Shown here piece by piece: positions 47,649 to 58,740 of a stretch of 64,000 nt of DNA. Below the pieces are notes generated by a model. The model searched no databases. It saw nothing but the letters and a program-made list of their open reading frames with translations, and was not told where the DNA came from. Source of the DNA: Bryoerythrophyllum caledonicum (taxonomy: Eukaryota; Streptophyta; Bryopsida; Pottiales; Pottiaceae); the NCBI GenBank assembly GCA_963971425.1, contig OZ020525.1, positions 17,552,187 through 17,616,186 on the forward strand, read 5' to 3'. Every line of letters starts with the position of its first letter. Positions within the stretch are counted from its first letter, which is position 1. Made by a program: the position numbers and the translations under genes.

Positions 47649-50175
47649 GATAAGTAGACACTTGCATGGATCTTCATACTAGTGTCTTCAGGGTATCTAA
47701 ACCTCCTCACTAATACTGCGATACCAACGACCTTCACTAGTTTAAAATAAGAATATATCGTCTTCGATTAATTAGATTACTCATGGCTGTTCATATCCTT
47801 CTGCCAAGAGTTTGAAAATCGCATTTAGTTACAGTCTAGCTAATATGAAGTATTTCTCTTCATAACTTATCTGGTTTCATGAACATAATAGAATCTTGTG
47901 AAACTGGAAATCTTGTGAATGCACTTTCCACCATTTTCAATTTTTCATGCAGATGAATGATTATGTTACTGGGAGATCAAAAGAGTTTAACCTTTGTCTG
48001 TGTCTGCTTTTGTACGCAGTTTGTGAATACTCACATCTCACGAACATGCCACCACCAAAGTACGTGAGGACGCATGAGCTCAGAAAACTCGAGAAGCCTG
48101 TAAATCTCTAATCTGAGCTAAAATTAGCAAAAATGTACTTTCTATGGTTTCGACTCCCAAGGTGGCCTCTACCCTTGTCTTTGAAAATAGATGGGAAACA
48201 AATCCCTCATTGGAATGTTTGAACGCTCGCACATGTACGATGAACAACGAACACTCATTAAACTTTCACTGGGTAGTGGTGACTCCTCAAAAAGTAATCA
48301 TATAGATAATGCTTACAGTATTTTCACTTAAGTTACTCCTGTTATCTAGATTGAGATGTATCATGTTTACTTATCTTTAAAATTCACCCAGTATCTTATA
48401 TATATAACTGTGATTACGTAAACCATGAATCTAATCAAGACTGGACTCATGGTGAGGATTCAACTGAGGATGAGATCTAAAGGCGAGTGATGACAACGTG
48501 TGTGGCAAGTTGAAGCCCTGGCCAATACGCTTCTGAACGAGTAATGATGCCCACGGCATGGAAAAAAATCGAGCAGGAAGAGGTAAGGCTCATGTCCCAT
48601 CGCTCACAGCTGGTGTAACTTGCCCTTTGGCACAACCTATGGTACCGGGACCAGGTCAGGGGCCTTCATTTTCTGATTGTGACTCCCGGCCTACCTCTGG
48701 GCTCTGGTCATTGCAGCGCTGTCCTGCTCTTAAATGTGCCACCACGTCATGCCAAGTTCTTTGATCTTATGGCCTCCAAGCCTTGGTGTGAACGTTAATT
48801 ATTACTTGGCTTTTCACCACATTCATCGGTGGAATGTCCAACGTTCCTAGATGATCTGCGGAATGTCTAGGTGCCTGGGTTTGCACATGTTCTGAGTTTT
48901 TCTTCTTATCCAAGTCTGGAAATGGCGAAGAGAAAAGGCTGGTTGAGTGGGTGGGGAGTTGCTTCGACGCTTCATTCCTGCAGTCAAGTGGAATATTACC
49001 TCGTACATTGGTCCGGTGTGTGATTTCAGTCTGGTGGAATGTAAGAATTGCATGAGCTTGGAGGTTGTGGAATGGTAGATAAGTTTATTTGGAATGCTAG
49101 TACTCATTTTTTATTTTTCATATCCAAGGAAGGAAGAGCTTCGTGGTTTCTAGAATCAAGTGTGAAGTATTTTGACTCGCTATGTAAATGAAAGAGAGGT
49201 CATGAATTTTGGCCACCTTTTGCCTATACATGCCGATCATAGATATTTAGAGTTATTTTCAGCTCATTAATGTATAATGAGAAAAGCGGTCAAAACCTAT
49301 GATTCCATTGCCTCACTTGACAAATAATGCTATGGCAAACAGTGATGTGTAATAACCATGATTTACACTGACCAAAGTTTACGAATGCCACTAAAGTTAT
49401 CAAGATATTCAAGATGACTAGATTCATGACATTTGCGATTTTGGTGGAAAACAGGTCTGTCTAGACAGCAACAACAGGACTACCTCCAAGCCTCCACGTT
49501 GAGGGTAGCTCAGAAGCTGGTGAATTATTGAAGAAGTGGTCCACAAAGTTAACCCATGGATGTGACCACTGTAAAACACCACTCATAATGAAGCTGCACA
49601 CACAAGTACACCATTCAAACACCATTACAAAGTATACCCAAGTACTACCTGTTAACAGTCATGATTATTAGCTAAACTCCCGCTCAAACCAAACCTAGGG
49701 TTGTGGAAACTCACCCCAGATTAAGGAAAAATTAACCTGCACTCGACCAAAGTCAGTGAAAAACGGTACCAGGATCAGTGAAAGATTATCAAGGTTGGTA
49801 TCAATGATTACATGGATTATACTTGGTGGTGAAGGACATTGAATCTCGGTCGTATTCTAAAGCTTGTGGAGTGGAGTGGAGTGAAAGCCTTGTCACAGTT
49901 GCATCTTGAGTGGGGAATCGATACATTAAACTAGATTAGGACTCATTAGTAAGAAGTTATTAACTCGTAACCAAGGTTAGTGAAAGCGGGTGGAGGGCAT
50001 TGATGATGGCCTTTGTTGGGGTCAAAAGGGGGGGCTTGTGGAGCAAGAGCAGCTCTTTCCTCTCGCTCAAGGGGACCTTCTTCCTCCCTCTCTCTCGCTT
50101 ACTCTCTCCACATGAGGTCGTTTGTCTGCATGTTGGTTCCCAATCTCCCACCTTGTTAGTATGTGCACACTTGCT
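47649..50175. other. Duplicated non-coding segment, middle part (unit 2)
   Basis: From 47953 this is collinear with 28523-30837 of unit 1. The 457 bases from about 47496 to 47952 have no partner in unit 1. No coding exon was seen after the homeodomain piece. Confidence 0.5.
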
Positions 50176-50231
50176 GTTCGAGTGGTGATGTTCGAGTGGT
50201 GATGTTCGAGTGGTGCTGTTCGAGTGGTGGG
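50176..50231 (+). repeat. 15-bp minisatellite, four copies (unit 2)
   Basis: GTTCGAGTGGTG(A/C)T is repeated four times; unit 1 has two copies at the same place. Confidence 0.8.
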
Positions 50232-50360
50232 AGACAACTTGTGGCCGTAGTTGAAGTGCCGAGGCTCCCTTCGACGTAAGATACAGAACTATTACTTGTT
50301 TCTAGCATGTTCTGATGCTATGATGCTAGAGAAAGGCTGGCTGTTCTTATTCTGTCTGGA

Positions 50361-50980
50361 GAGGATGGTTCATAAACTGTGTAGAACCCTTACCTGAGTT
50401 TGGGCTCCGATTAGGATGATAATCAGTGTCGTGGAGGTTGTTTCTCTTGTGTAATGGTGGTGAGTAACATCCTTTTCCTGTGTGGCTTGATGTTGTGGTT
50501 GATTTAATACTGATATGGTGGTGAGTTCTCTTATCTGATCGATTTGTGGATGCTAGATCTGTTTGATTAGAGATAGATCTTAACTTTGTTATATCCTTCT
50601 CAAGATCGATGCTTTCAAGTTATAGATTGTGTAGAAAATATGCTTGTGATGCGGAATAGGTATCCTTCAGATCAAATCAAGAGAGCAATCATGCGTAAGA
50701 TGTCGATCTTAGATTGCATCAATAAAGCTGGCTTTCGTCATACCCTTCATGATATTAACGAGCTCTAAGTTCGCATATACTATTCAGAAGTTTGTAGCAA
50801 AGTTCATGATCTTCGAGAGCCTGCATGCTAGTTTGTCTCAGTTTCTGTGATCTAAGAGATAACTATTCTTTAACTGACATGGTTCCTTGTGGTTACAGCG
50901 CTCTACCCAGAGCAACGGTATGCTGCTGTCTTCTACCTACCTTCTAGAAATCCGGCAGGACAATGTAAATGGTGAGTGCA
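50361..50980 (+). other. Near-identical patch with exon-like signals (unit 2)
   Basis: This is the partner of 31000-31620. The 60-residue frame at 50586-50768 is identical to the unit 1 frame. The exon-like block near 50899-50971 is kept between GGTTACAG and GTGAGT. The protein is not recognised. Confidence 0.35.
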
Positions 50981-51169
50981 GTCGGAATCCAATTTATTTT
51001 ATTGTTTCCATTATTTTATAGAATATATGCCGGTGAAGCAGCAGTTTCTATAGATTGACATTGTGAGTGACCATGTCTAACATTTCGAAATTTCTTGTAG
51101 AGTATAATTAAGGTGCTTATAAAATGTGTACCTTGAGAACTCTGTTTAGTTTCTTTAACCACGTTTAGC

Positions 51170-51935
51170 TAAAGAAGTGGTTGTAATGGTGATGCAGATA
51201 TATATGAGAACCAGTCTCCAGATGATGTGTAGGAAATTGCACACAAGTTATATTTCAAGTTCAACACTTTCCCCAGATCCTTTGTGAGGTGCTCTGAGAA
51301 TGGGAAATGCTCAACCCGCCACCCTTCATGAATCATGTCCTCAAGGCAGGCAAGGACGAGATACAGGTCTATTAAGTGGCCAGGATTGGTGAAACACGCT
51401 CGACCCATCTCTTTGCCACCCGCACTATCTCGACACGTGCTGCGGCTTGGGCCACTATCAAAAGATGTCTACGTCGTGACCTGCACCGAGGATCTCTCCC
51501 CAAAAGTGTGGAGGCTTGAACGGTCTCATGGGTGGCATGAGCTCAATCTCCTCCCACGGCACATGAGATCGAGCGAGCTTTCACACTGTTCGGGAGAGAT
51601 TGTTCGTGCCGGTGACGGCATAGACCTCGTTCTTTGAGTGGCCGAGGCCCCAAGTGTCGACCGCGTGATGCAGGTGGCGGAGAGGCGGGTCTAGCGTGCT
51701 CCACCAATCCCTGATCACTGAGTAGACCTGGATCTCGTCCATGTCTACCTAGATGTACACCTTGTCGTCCCAAGAGATGCATAACTTACAAGTGTAAGTG
51801 ACCGGTTTGGATCATGTGGGACGGGTGAGTCTCCCACGCCCTGGTTTGGAGTCAAAGATCAGGGTGCTCGAGTTTGGCGTCCCCACCATGAGCTTGACGG
51901 CGTGCGGCTTTGTGGACGTGTCCACCATCCTTCCT
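51170..51935 (-). pseudogene. Kelch/F-box-like relic, unit 2
   Basis: On the minus strand from about 51930 one can follow KPHAVKLMVGTPNSSTLIFD, ISWDDKVYI, MDEIQVYSVIRDWWSTLDPP, DTWGLGHSKNEVYAVTGTNN and WEEIELMPPMRPF. The repeated pattern of a beta-strand, VY and a W about twelve residues later resembles kelch repeats of plant F-box proteins. Several stops interrupt the frame (for example directly after VYI), so it is a decayed host-gene fragment. The plus-strand reading (VWRLERSHGWHELNLL) is open but shows no repeat pattern. It ends just before PLD text restarts. Confidence 0.5.
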
Positions 51936-53229
51936 TGAAGTGTTCTTATTTTTGTTTTCTGCAGCTTTATTTTTATGTTTTCTAATCGTGCATATTTGAA
52001 CGTCTGAATGACCTTTTTAACACAGAGAGAATGTCGACTTTTGAATTTTGGCCACCTTTAATGCTTATGTTATGAGGGCCCCTGTTTTGTATGCAGGTTT
52101 TCAGATCCATTGACTCAGGATCTGTGAAGGGCTTTCCAACCACCGTTGAAGAGGTTCACAAAGAGGTCAGATACCGATCCTTACCCGGCCAACTGTCGTT
52201 GCTATTCTAGCTTTAAGTTTGCGTGTTGTTCGTCCTTTTAGCTGCTTCTTGTCCAGGTAGGTGTTTGGACATGCGTTTCGGATTGTCCTCAATTATATTT
52301 GATCATCGACAGAACATGTCAGAAAGAACGTCTTGAGATTGAATAGATCGTGATGGTCCTTACTGGGCATTTTTGGTTGCAGGTTTTTGGCTACCGGATG
52401 TCTCTGTGGGCGGAGCATCTGGCATGTTTGGAACCTGTGTTTGAGCAGCCTCAGAGCTTGGAGTGCGTGCAGAGGGTGAATGCCATGGCGGACAGGAACT
52501 GGGAGCTGTATGCAGCTCCGGAGGTAACTGATATGGAGGGTCATCTCATCCGCTACCCTCTCAAGGTGGAAGGTGACGGCACTTTGACGTACTTGCCAGG
52601 GTTTCAGACCTTTCCTGACGTGGGAGGGAAGATCAAGGGCTCCAATCAGCAAGGCATCCAAGACGACTTAACCGCCTAGGCTGCTACATGTTCTGAGGAT
52701 TTAAACATGTCTAAGAAGACACCCACTAATAAAAACTTGGATTCGTGGGAGAATCTATAGGAAATATGGTACATCGTCATCAATGTTCATATAATGAACA
52801 AGTTGATCATGTCTATGCCTCAAAGAGTTATTGATATTTATCAAACAAAAAGTGGCTATGCAGGGTAGTAGTCATTAAGAGTGCTTGGTGATTGTGCCTC
52901 CAAACTATGAAATTGATTTTGTAGCGCATGGTTTTATTTCCAAAACAGATAAATGAATAATTTTGCATACAAAATTGCACACCCGTATCACATGTTTCAC
53001 TTTTGGTTTATTCTTTGGTTGATCATGTAGCACACTTCTATGAGGTGAAAGTTGCCAACTTTGTCCCACCTTATGCATTCTCAAATCATGATACCTCCTC
53101 TCCCAAATTTGATTATAGGTTGCACATCAACCAAATGACGCCCTTTAGGACTTCCCCGATTACATTGCAGCTTGTTACCTATTGTAGCCAAAAAAAATCG
53201 GTTTCGGCTCATTTAAAGAAAATGACATA
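51934..53229 (+). repeat. Large tandem duplication, unit 3 (partial)
   Basis: The third copy starts at the same intron 5 text (CTTGAAGTG), runs through PLD exons 6 and 11 and the PLD 3' flank, and stops matching at about 53229, close to where Copia fragment A begins in units 1 and 2. Confidence 0.85.
52097..52679 (+). pseudogene. PLD: Partial PLD copy, exons 6 and 11 only (unit 3)
   Basis: Exon 6 (52097-52165) and exon 11 (52383-52679) are preserved with their splice sites. An internal deletion joins intron 6 to intron 10 at about 52304 (TTTGATCA to CAGAACATGTCAG), removing exons 7-10 with the second HKD motif. Exon 11 differs from the complete gene by a few codons (Asp to Gly, Pro to Gln). 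It cannot encode an active enzyme. Confidence 0.9.
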
Positions 53230-54529
53230 GGGTACGGGTCCGGTTAGAGTGTCGAAAAGGACTGTCTCCGTGTGTTTACAGCAATGTTGCAAACTATCCC
53301 CCTTCCCCACCGCCGTCTACAATTCATTTAGCCCCGGCAAACACAAAACTTTGTTCACTTATCCTATGATTAACCTATAGAAACTAATTTTAACAAAATT
53401 GAAGATGTTTTGGGTTTCCTTTCATGTCCTTGATTCCAAAATCTGGAATCTGTCTTAATTCTGGGTTTTGGGTAAAAGGAACCATCCGGACAATTAAATT
53501 GTACTATATTCTTCTAAATTTTGGTATGGTCGTATGAATATGTTTGAGTAGTATAGATGTGAATTTGAAAACTGTAGAGGAGTAATACATTATGCAATAT
53601 ACCAAATAAAAAGCCCAATTTTGGATTTTTTTGATTTTTTACCATAAAAGTCAATTACCAATGTTGATTAAGAAATCAATGTAATATTTTGTTTCTTACT
53701 AGAATATGTGAATATGATTATGGCATTAATTTAGTCAAAATTGTCATATTTCACATGATGTAGTATGGGTGTGTAAAAAGTCCTTAAAAGGACTTTTTAA
53801 GGACATGTTATTTCTAAACGGTTTGAGGAAGTGTGAAAAGGGTTTTATATGTCATCATTTTCATGTAAATAGAAGGAATGGAGGGAAAGGGAAATTGAAG
53901 AGCCAAAGAAAAGAAAGAAGCTCATCATGATATTTAAGAGGGGAGCCTCTAAGAGGGAGTGTAGTTTTAAAGAAATGAAGGATGATGGTGGGAAAGGAAG
54001 TGGGAGGAGAAAATGGTGGGAAAGGATGTGGTGGCCAATGAAATGGCCACAAGTGCATGTCCACTTGAGTGCACTTCCACTTGTGACTTGAGTGCTTGTT
54101 GTGCATATACCCTTGAAGGCACGTCCATTTGAAACCTTTAATTAGCCATTTTAAGAGAAAAAATATTCATATTATCAAAAATAAAGAAACTATAAATTAG
54201 AGAATAAAAAAACATATAAATTATAACCACGAATTGAAAAGTGGATCAGATTTTTTAAATAAAAATAGACTTCAAATAATAAAATTTAACTATTATGGTT
54301 TCTCAAACGAATGAAAAAATAATAATAAGATAGAATATCAATTAAAATGGAAAGTAAATGATTTAAAATCATTTTTTAAAAAGGGGGATTTTAAATGGAG
54401 TAAAAAATAAAATAAAATAAAAAATCAGTACCTCGTCATAGTGAAAAATTAAAACTTGCTAGAATACAAATATAACAATGTCAACAAATACATGAGTAGA
54501 AAAAAAGGTCAATGATGGACTACAAATCC
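53230..54529. other. AT-rich single-copy DNA, no gene seen
   Basis: This starts where unit 3 ends. It holds a near-perfect foldback at 53775-53798 (11-base arms AAAAAGTCCTT / AAGGACTTTTT, 2-base loop) and long A/T-rich stretches from 54120 on. No reading frame looks like protein. Confidence 0.5.
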
Positions 54530-54672
54530 TTGAGCCTAGATCCTAGACCCTATACCCTAGACCCTATGCCCTAGACCTTAGATCCTATACCCTATACACT
54601 AGACCCTAGACCTTATACCCTAGATCCTAGACCCTAGACCCAATACCCTAGACCCAATACCCAATATCCTAT
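54530..54672. repeat. Degenerate telomere-like tract (CCCTAGA / CCCTATA heptamers)
   Basis: About twenty heptamers of the form ACCCTAG or ACCCTAT, with a few CCTTAGA and CCCAATA variants, run head to tail. They differ from the plant telomere unit CCCTAAA at the sixth base. No open frame. It may be an interstitial telomeric relic or a satellite that looks like one. Confidence 0.7.
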
Positions 54673-54673
54673 A

Positions 54674-55040
54674 CCGTAGGTGAACCTCTAGTTCGGCTTA
54701 AAATAATTAGAAAAGTCTATGCCAAATTAAGTGGAAAATAATTTTTTGAAAATGTCAAATTTATTGGAAATATATATTTACAGATTTTGTCGCATTCAGA
54801 GACATCAAAGGGGATTAAGGCTTGGAAAGGTCTTTATTCATGACCTCTTATGCATGAATTATTGGGTTTGGAATCACAAGGTCTTGAATTCAATCCCCAC
54901 AGACATCAAAGTAGGTAAAATGCAGTAGTCTATGACTTCTTGCCGAAAATTACATTATTATTATTTTGAATGCCGAATGTCATTTTTCACTTTAATTAAT
55001 TATTCGGCATCAAGGTGCTGAACTAGAGGTTCACCTACGG
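54674..55040. mobile_element. TA-flanked MITE, 367 bp, 24-bp inverted ends
   Basis: The left end CCGTAGGTGAACCTCTAG...C (54674-54697) and the right end (55017-55040) are inverted repeats with one mismatch in 24 bases. TA flanks both sides (54672-54673, 55041-55042). Taking out the element and one TA joins CCTATA to CCCTAT, restoring the telomere-like heptamer rhythm, so it inserted into that tract. A TA target points to the Tc1/mariner (Stowaway-like) group. No coding capacity. Confidence 0.85.
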
Positions 55041-55104
55041 TACCCTATCTCATTTTGCATATATTTTAATCATGTTCCAATATCATTAATTTCTCATGGA
55101 GTCA

Positions 55105-55262
55105 ATGTCTTCTACATCTTTAATTAAATTGAATTTACATTCAAATCCACCTTTAACTTCTATTTCATTTAATTTAATTTAATGTCTTCTACATCTTTAA
55201 TTAAATTGAATTTACATTCAAATCCACTTTTAACTTCTATTTAATTTAATTTAATTTAATGT
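55105..55262. repeat. Tandem duplication, about 78 bp unit
   Basis: Two copies of a unit starting AATGTCTTCTACATC and ending in TTTAATTTAATTTAATT lie head to tail with about three differences. Non-coding. Confidence 0.85.
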
Positions 55263-56660
55263 CTTCTGAAGGCCATTTACATTAAAAATATTTTTTTCTT
55301 TCATGCATTTCATTTATGTTGATGTTTTGGAGCAATAGTAATTTCAAATTCTTAAGCCATGGATATCATCATTCACTTATTCTTCATTTTCTTTTCTTCT
55401 ATAAATAATCAACCACACAAAGAATACAATAAAATTGATTCACTTGATTCACTTACTCTCCATTGAATTCTATTTTTTTATCATATGACTAGCAATTGGC
55501 GCTTGTTTTGCAACGCATTAGTCCAACCATTTTAATGTAGTTTTAATACTACAAACTATATTAAAAAAAAAGGTATCATCATTCACTGCGCAATTAACTG
55601 CGCGGTTGGCTGCAGCCTTTCTATGATTCACTGCACGATTGACTGCGTGGTTGATCGCTCCGTGGTTCACTGCGTAAATTATAATTTTAGTAGTACGATG
55701 AACCATGCAAAAAATAAAAATAAATTTGATTCCTCTGCTTTAAATTAATCCAATTGCATTTATACAAAGATTAGGAAAAGAAAAATGGAATATAAACATT
55801 TTTAGAATATTTTTTATGCAATTATTCAATACATCAAATAAATTTTATTGATGTATTTTGTCTAAGCACTGTGGAATATGATACAAATGAATTAAACATT
55901 TTTGTATTTTGATGTCATTTGTAAAACAGTGCTACGATACCAAGATCAATTCATTTAATATCTTTCATGTGGCATTTTCCAAGTCCGTCAAGGACTTCAA
56001 ACTGTCATTATAAAGAATTAGATCGGACTCTAGAATGTACGGTTGTTGAACAACAGATATTGACGCATTTGGGTTGTACATGGCACACAACAAAGGATGA
56101 CGTGCAATGAGCGCGCTCTGGGCCATTGGATGGGCGTCGGGAATCAACGACGACGTTTCACTCCAGATCATCAATGGCCAGATGTGCGCATGAGGAGAGG
56201 TGGACGGCTGCGATTCCGTCTCTCTCATGTTGTAGGGTTTATCTTTGGAGTTCCGTTGTTCTGCATGCAGCGGAATTCATGTTGTTCTGTTGTTCCAAAT
56301 TGCTTCCATGGCGTTTACGGCATTGATATGCGGAATGTGAAGTATCACATGTTGACAGTCCCGAGATAGAATAGTTCAAAGAAAATGTCTGGAAGCGTCG
56401 GTTATGTTTGAGCTTCTGTTCTTAGTTGTTAAGTGCTCAAATGGGTTATCTTGTCGCCCAGCTCAGCCTCTCGTCCTGTCTTCACCATAGCCCATCGATG
56501 CCCTACTCAAGCCCAGATCTCCCTCAAGTAAACTCCATAGTAAGCGTGTGAAAGATTGGATGATGAGTATTCAGGCTCGAGATAGAATAGTTCTTGGAAC
56601 TTTAGTGTTATTAGAGGTCTGCGTTTGATTTTTGTAGTTTGTTAGGATAACCATTGCTAT
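55263..56660. other. AT-rich intergenic DNA with a small ACTGCG-type repeat
   Basis: At 55580-55675 a motif like ACTGCGCGGTTG occurs five to six times with drift. No coding exon could be supported; the open stretch at 56097-56369 has no recognisable protein pattern. Confidence 0.4.
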
Positions 56661-56667
56661 ATGCGCC

Positions 56668-57429
56668 ATGACTTCGTCAAGCATGACAGCTAAGCAGAGG
56701 GAGGCGATAGTCAATGCCCTGAAGATTTCTGCAGCGAGGCAAAAGAACACCGAGTGTAGGCGCAAGAATAGGGTCTTGGAGAGAATTCGCCGAAATGCGG
56801 CTCAATTAGTTGTGGCATCTGTTGACAATTCAGAATGTTTGCGCCTGAGGCTATTGCATAGAGCTGCTGCCGCCCATGCCAAAAAATTAGCCATTAGTAT
56901 CTGTGAGGAAATAGGGGCAAGGGGAGAAGAATACCAACAAATCTTGGTTCAGAAATTACTTGAGTAGCCAGTTCTTGAAAATGTCGTTCCGGAGTACGTT
57001 TCGCGGAGACAAGACCTATAGCTCTGCCGAGTCGTCTGTGATGGGCTTGCACAGGCCTGGTCTCGGTTAAAGTATGGAATTGGAAAAGATAGGACGTTAG
57101 CACGGAACGTTATAGAGGCAGCCGTTATATCAATCGGTGATGACAGGTGCATGAGAGCCGCTGCCACTTGTGTTGGAATGAACAAGAGAACCGTGCGTCG
57201 TGCACTTCAACGTAGAGCTCTCCTTAACGAGTCTTGCGTTGAGGAGGTTTGGGCTAAGCTTTACAAGCGGAAGCGGAAGGATGCTTTGGAACAGTGCGTT
57301 GTAGATCAAGTAGTGACGTGGTGGATGGAGGGGACTAGAGTAAGCCCCTGCAAAAAAGATGTGAGGAAGAAAAGGATTGGGTTCAAGACAACCGTCTCAC
57401 ATGCAACGCACTGGCTTGAGGAGAGTCAA
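56668..57429 (+). pseudogene. Transposase-like reading frame, interrupted
   Basis: One frame runs from ATG 56668 to a GTAAGC donor at 57430 but is interrupted twice. The N-terminal part is Lys/Arg/Ala-rich and helical (REAIVNALKISAARQKN). The second part contains a helix-turn-helix-like stretch (CMRAAATCVGMNKRTVRRAL) and a conserved-looking block TWWMEGTRVSPCKKDVRKKR then HATHWLEESQ. The pattern is typical of the DNA-binding front of some eukaryotic DNA transposases, but I cannot name the superfamily and no DDE triad is visible. A donor at the end suggests at least one more exon. Confidence 0.4.
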
Positions 57430-57700
57430 GTAAGCAACCTTCCACACGGACATTTCACTTCCTTTGTTACACGCTGATCTTTCTATTTTGGTTTAGGTTG
57501 ATAGTTGCTTTGTCAATCTATGATTCCATGAAGTAGAAACGTCCTCATTAGAGCCTCTACATTCAGATTAGGTCCTGTCTAGGGTATAGATTGAACACAA
57601 CCCTATTTAAGGTCAGGATTGAAAGTTCCTATTCGAACTTCGATGTGGTGCATGTACAGCGGCGTTTTGGCTGGAATATGTATAGTTCGGTAAAGTAGAC

Positions 57701-58416
57701 TTAGAATCGGGTTTCCTTGTCCCCAAGATCTGTCTCTTTCACTGCGGCACCAAAAACTAGAAAAAGCAATGGACGTGCGTCTGACTTCTGCGCAACAGAA
57801 CCCCATCTTAATATTTGTTTCATCCACAACGGGCATTTATCTAGACTGGAAATGCACTTGAAGCAGCTGCCGTGTCCACAAGCCTGCAGAGGAGTATATT
57901 ATGGAATCAAAATTATATAATTGAAACACAAACTGGAATTATAAGCTGTGATCAGTACATACACTTGAAATTGAAAACAAAATCAACTGAAAAGCATGAG
58001 CACTAGATAGGGATTTACCGTGAGAGTAAACGCCAAAGGTTTGTTTTTGCACACAACGCACACCAAGTCACCCCTGCATTTTGAAGCACCGAGATTCCCA
58101 CATAATATGTCATTGGTCACACTAAATTGGGACGGAATGACAGCATTCTGCAAAGTCAAGTCGGGCTCGTCAGAAGAGAAGGGTCTGCTACTGTCGATGC
58201 CTCCTGCATTTGACGTTTGGTCCAATGTAGAGGATCTCTTTCTTATAGCTCCGACATTCACCGTACATTCAGTTCTTTGCGGAGACTCGCCGATTGGCTC
58301 TGAACTCCTGGCCGTTGAAGCTGCGGTAGTAGGGGATGCAAATCCTTCCTCATGAGCGGGACGAGGAACATGTGCCTCATGCTCTATTGGCGGTGAACTT
58401 GGCTTCGTTCCAAACA
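57701..58416 (-). pseudogene. 3' exons of a RING-finger protein, last ligand Cys reads as Trp
   Basis: Two minus-strand exons join in phase: 58416-58019 (preceded by a TTGGTTGCAG acceptor) and 57883-57701 (ends TAA). The first gives a Ser/Pro-rich linker, then CVVCKNKPLAFTLT. The second continues ACGHGSCFKCISSLDKCPLW. Together they form a C3HC4 RING: C-x2-C, an 11-residue loop, C-G-H-x2-C-x2-C, then C-P-L-W where a cysteine is expected. RING domains bind E2 enzymes in ubiquitin ligases. The missing eighth ligand suggests loss of function or a sequence error. About 40 residues follow the RING. Upstream exons were not found; repeats start right above 58440. Confidence 0.6.
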
Positions 58417-58539
58417 CTGCAACCAAAAACAAAACGAAAGTAAGATGCAAAGCCTATGTACTCGAAAGTTTGTATTTGAAGAGTCCGGAAAGACACATAG
58501 TCTATAAGGACACATGAGAACTTGAGTCTGTAAAGATAT

Positions 58540-58740
58540 ATAGCCCCGGCTCCGGAAAGAGACAAGACTCCTGAAACAAGAGTTTCTGCCGACACATAGT
58601 ACCGACTCCGGAAGAGATAGGACTCCTGAAACAAGAATCCGTTCCGGCACATAGTCCCAGCTCCGGAAAGAGACAGGACTACTGAAACAAGAGTCCGTGC
58701 CGACACATAGTCCCGACTCCAAAAGGCACATGACTCTTAA
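58540..58740. repeat. Tandem repeat, about 60 bp unit, three to four copies
   Basis: Units share CTCCGGAAAGAGA, AGGACT(C/A)CTGAAACAAGA and GCCGACACATAGT. The copies differ by 10-15%. Non-coding; the surrounding 58440-59100 is built of looser versions of the same motifs (CAAGGCACGGACTAC occurs twice at 58920 and 59034). Confidence 0.75.

Larger units (their letters stand above)
32569..51933 (+). repeat. Large tandem duplication, unit 2 (about 14.2 kb plus a 5.2 kb insertion)
   Basis: The unit starts at the same PLD intron 5 position as unit 1 and follows the same order: PLD exons 6-11, Copia fragments A and B, then the KNOX/kelch-relic segment. It is interrupted by a complete Copia element at 40863-46030. 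It keeps a KNOX homeodomain block that unit 1 lacks. PLD exons are almost identical to unit 1; the non-coding end segment is more diverged. Confidence 0.9.

Noticed and set aside
51335-51637. 100-residue plus-strand frame over the kelch-like relic
   Set aside because: The minus strand shows repeated kelch-like spacing in several segments, while the plus frame shows none.
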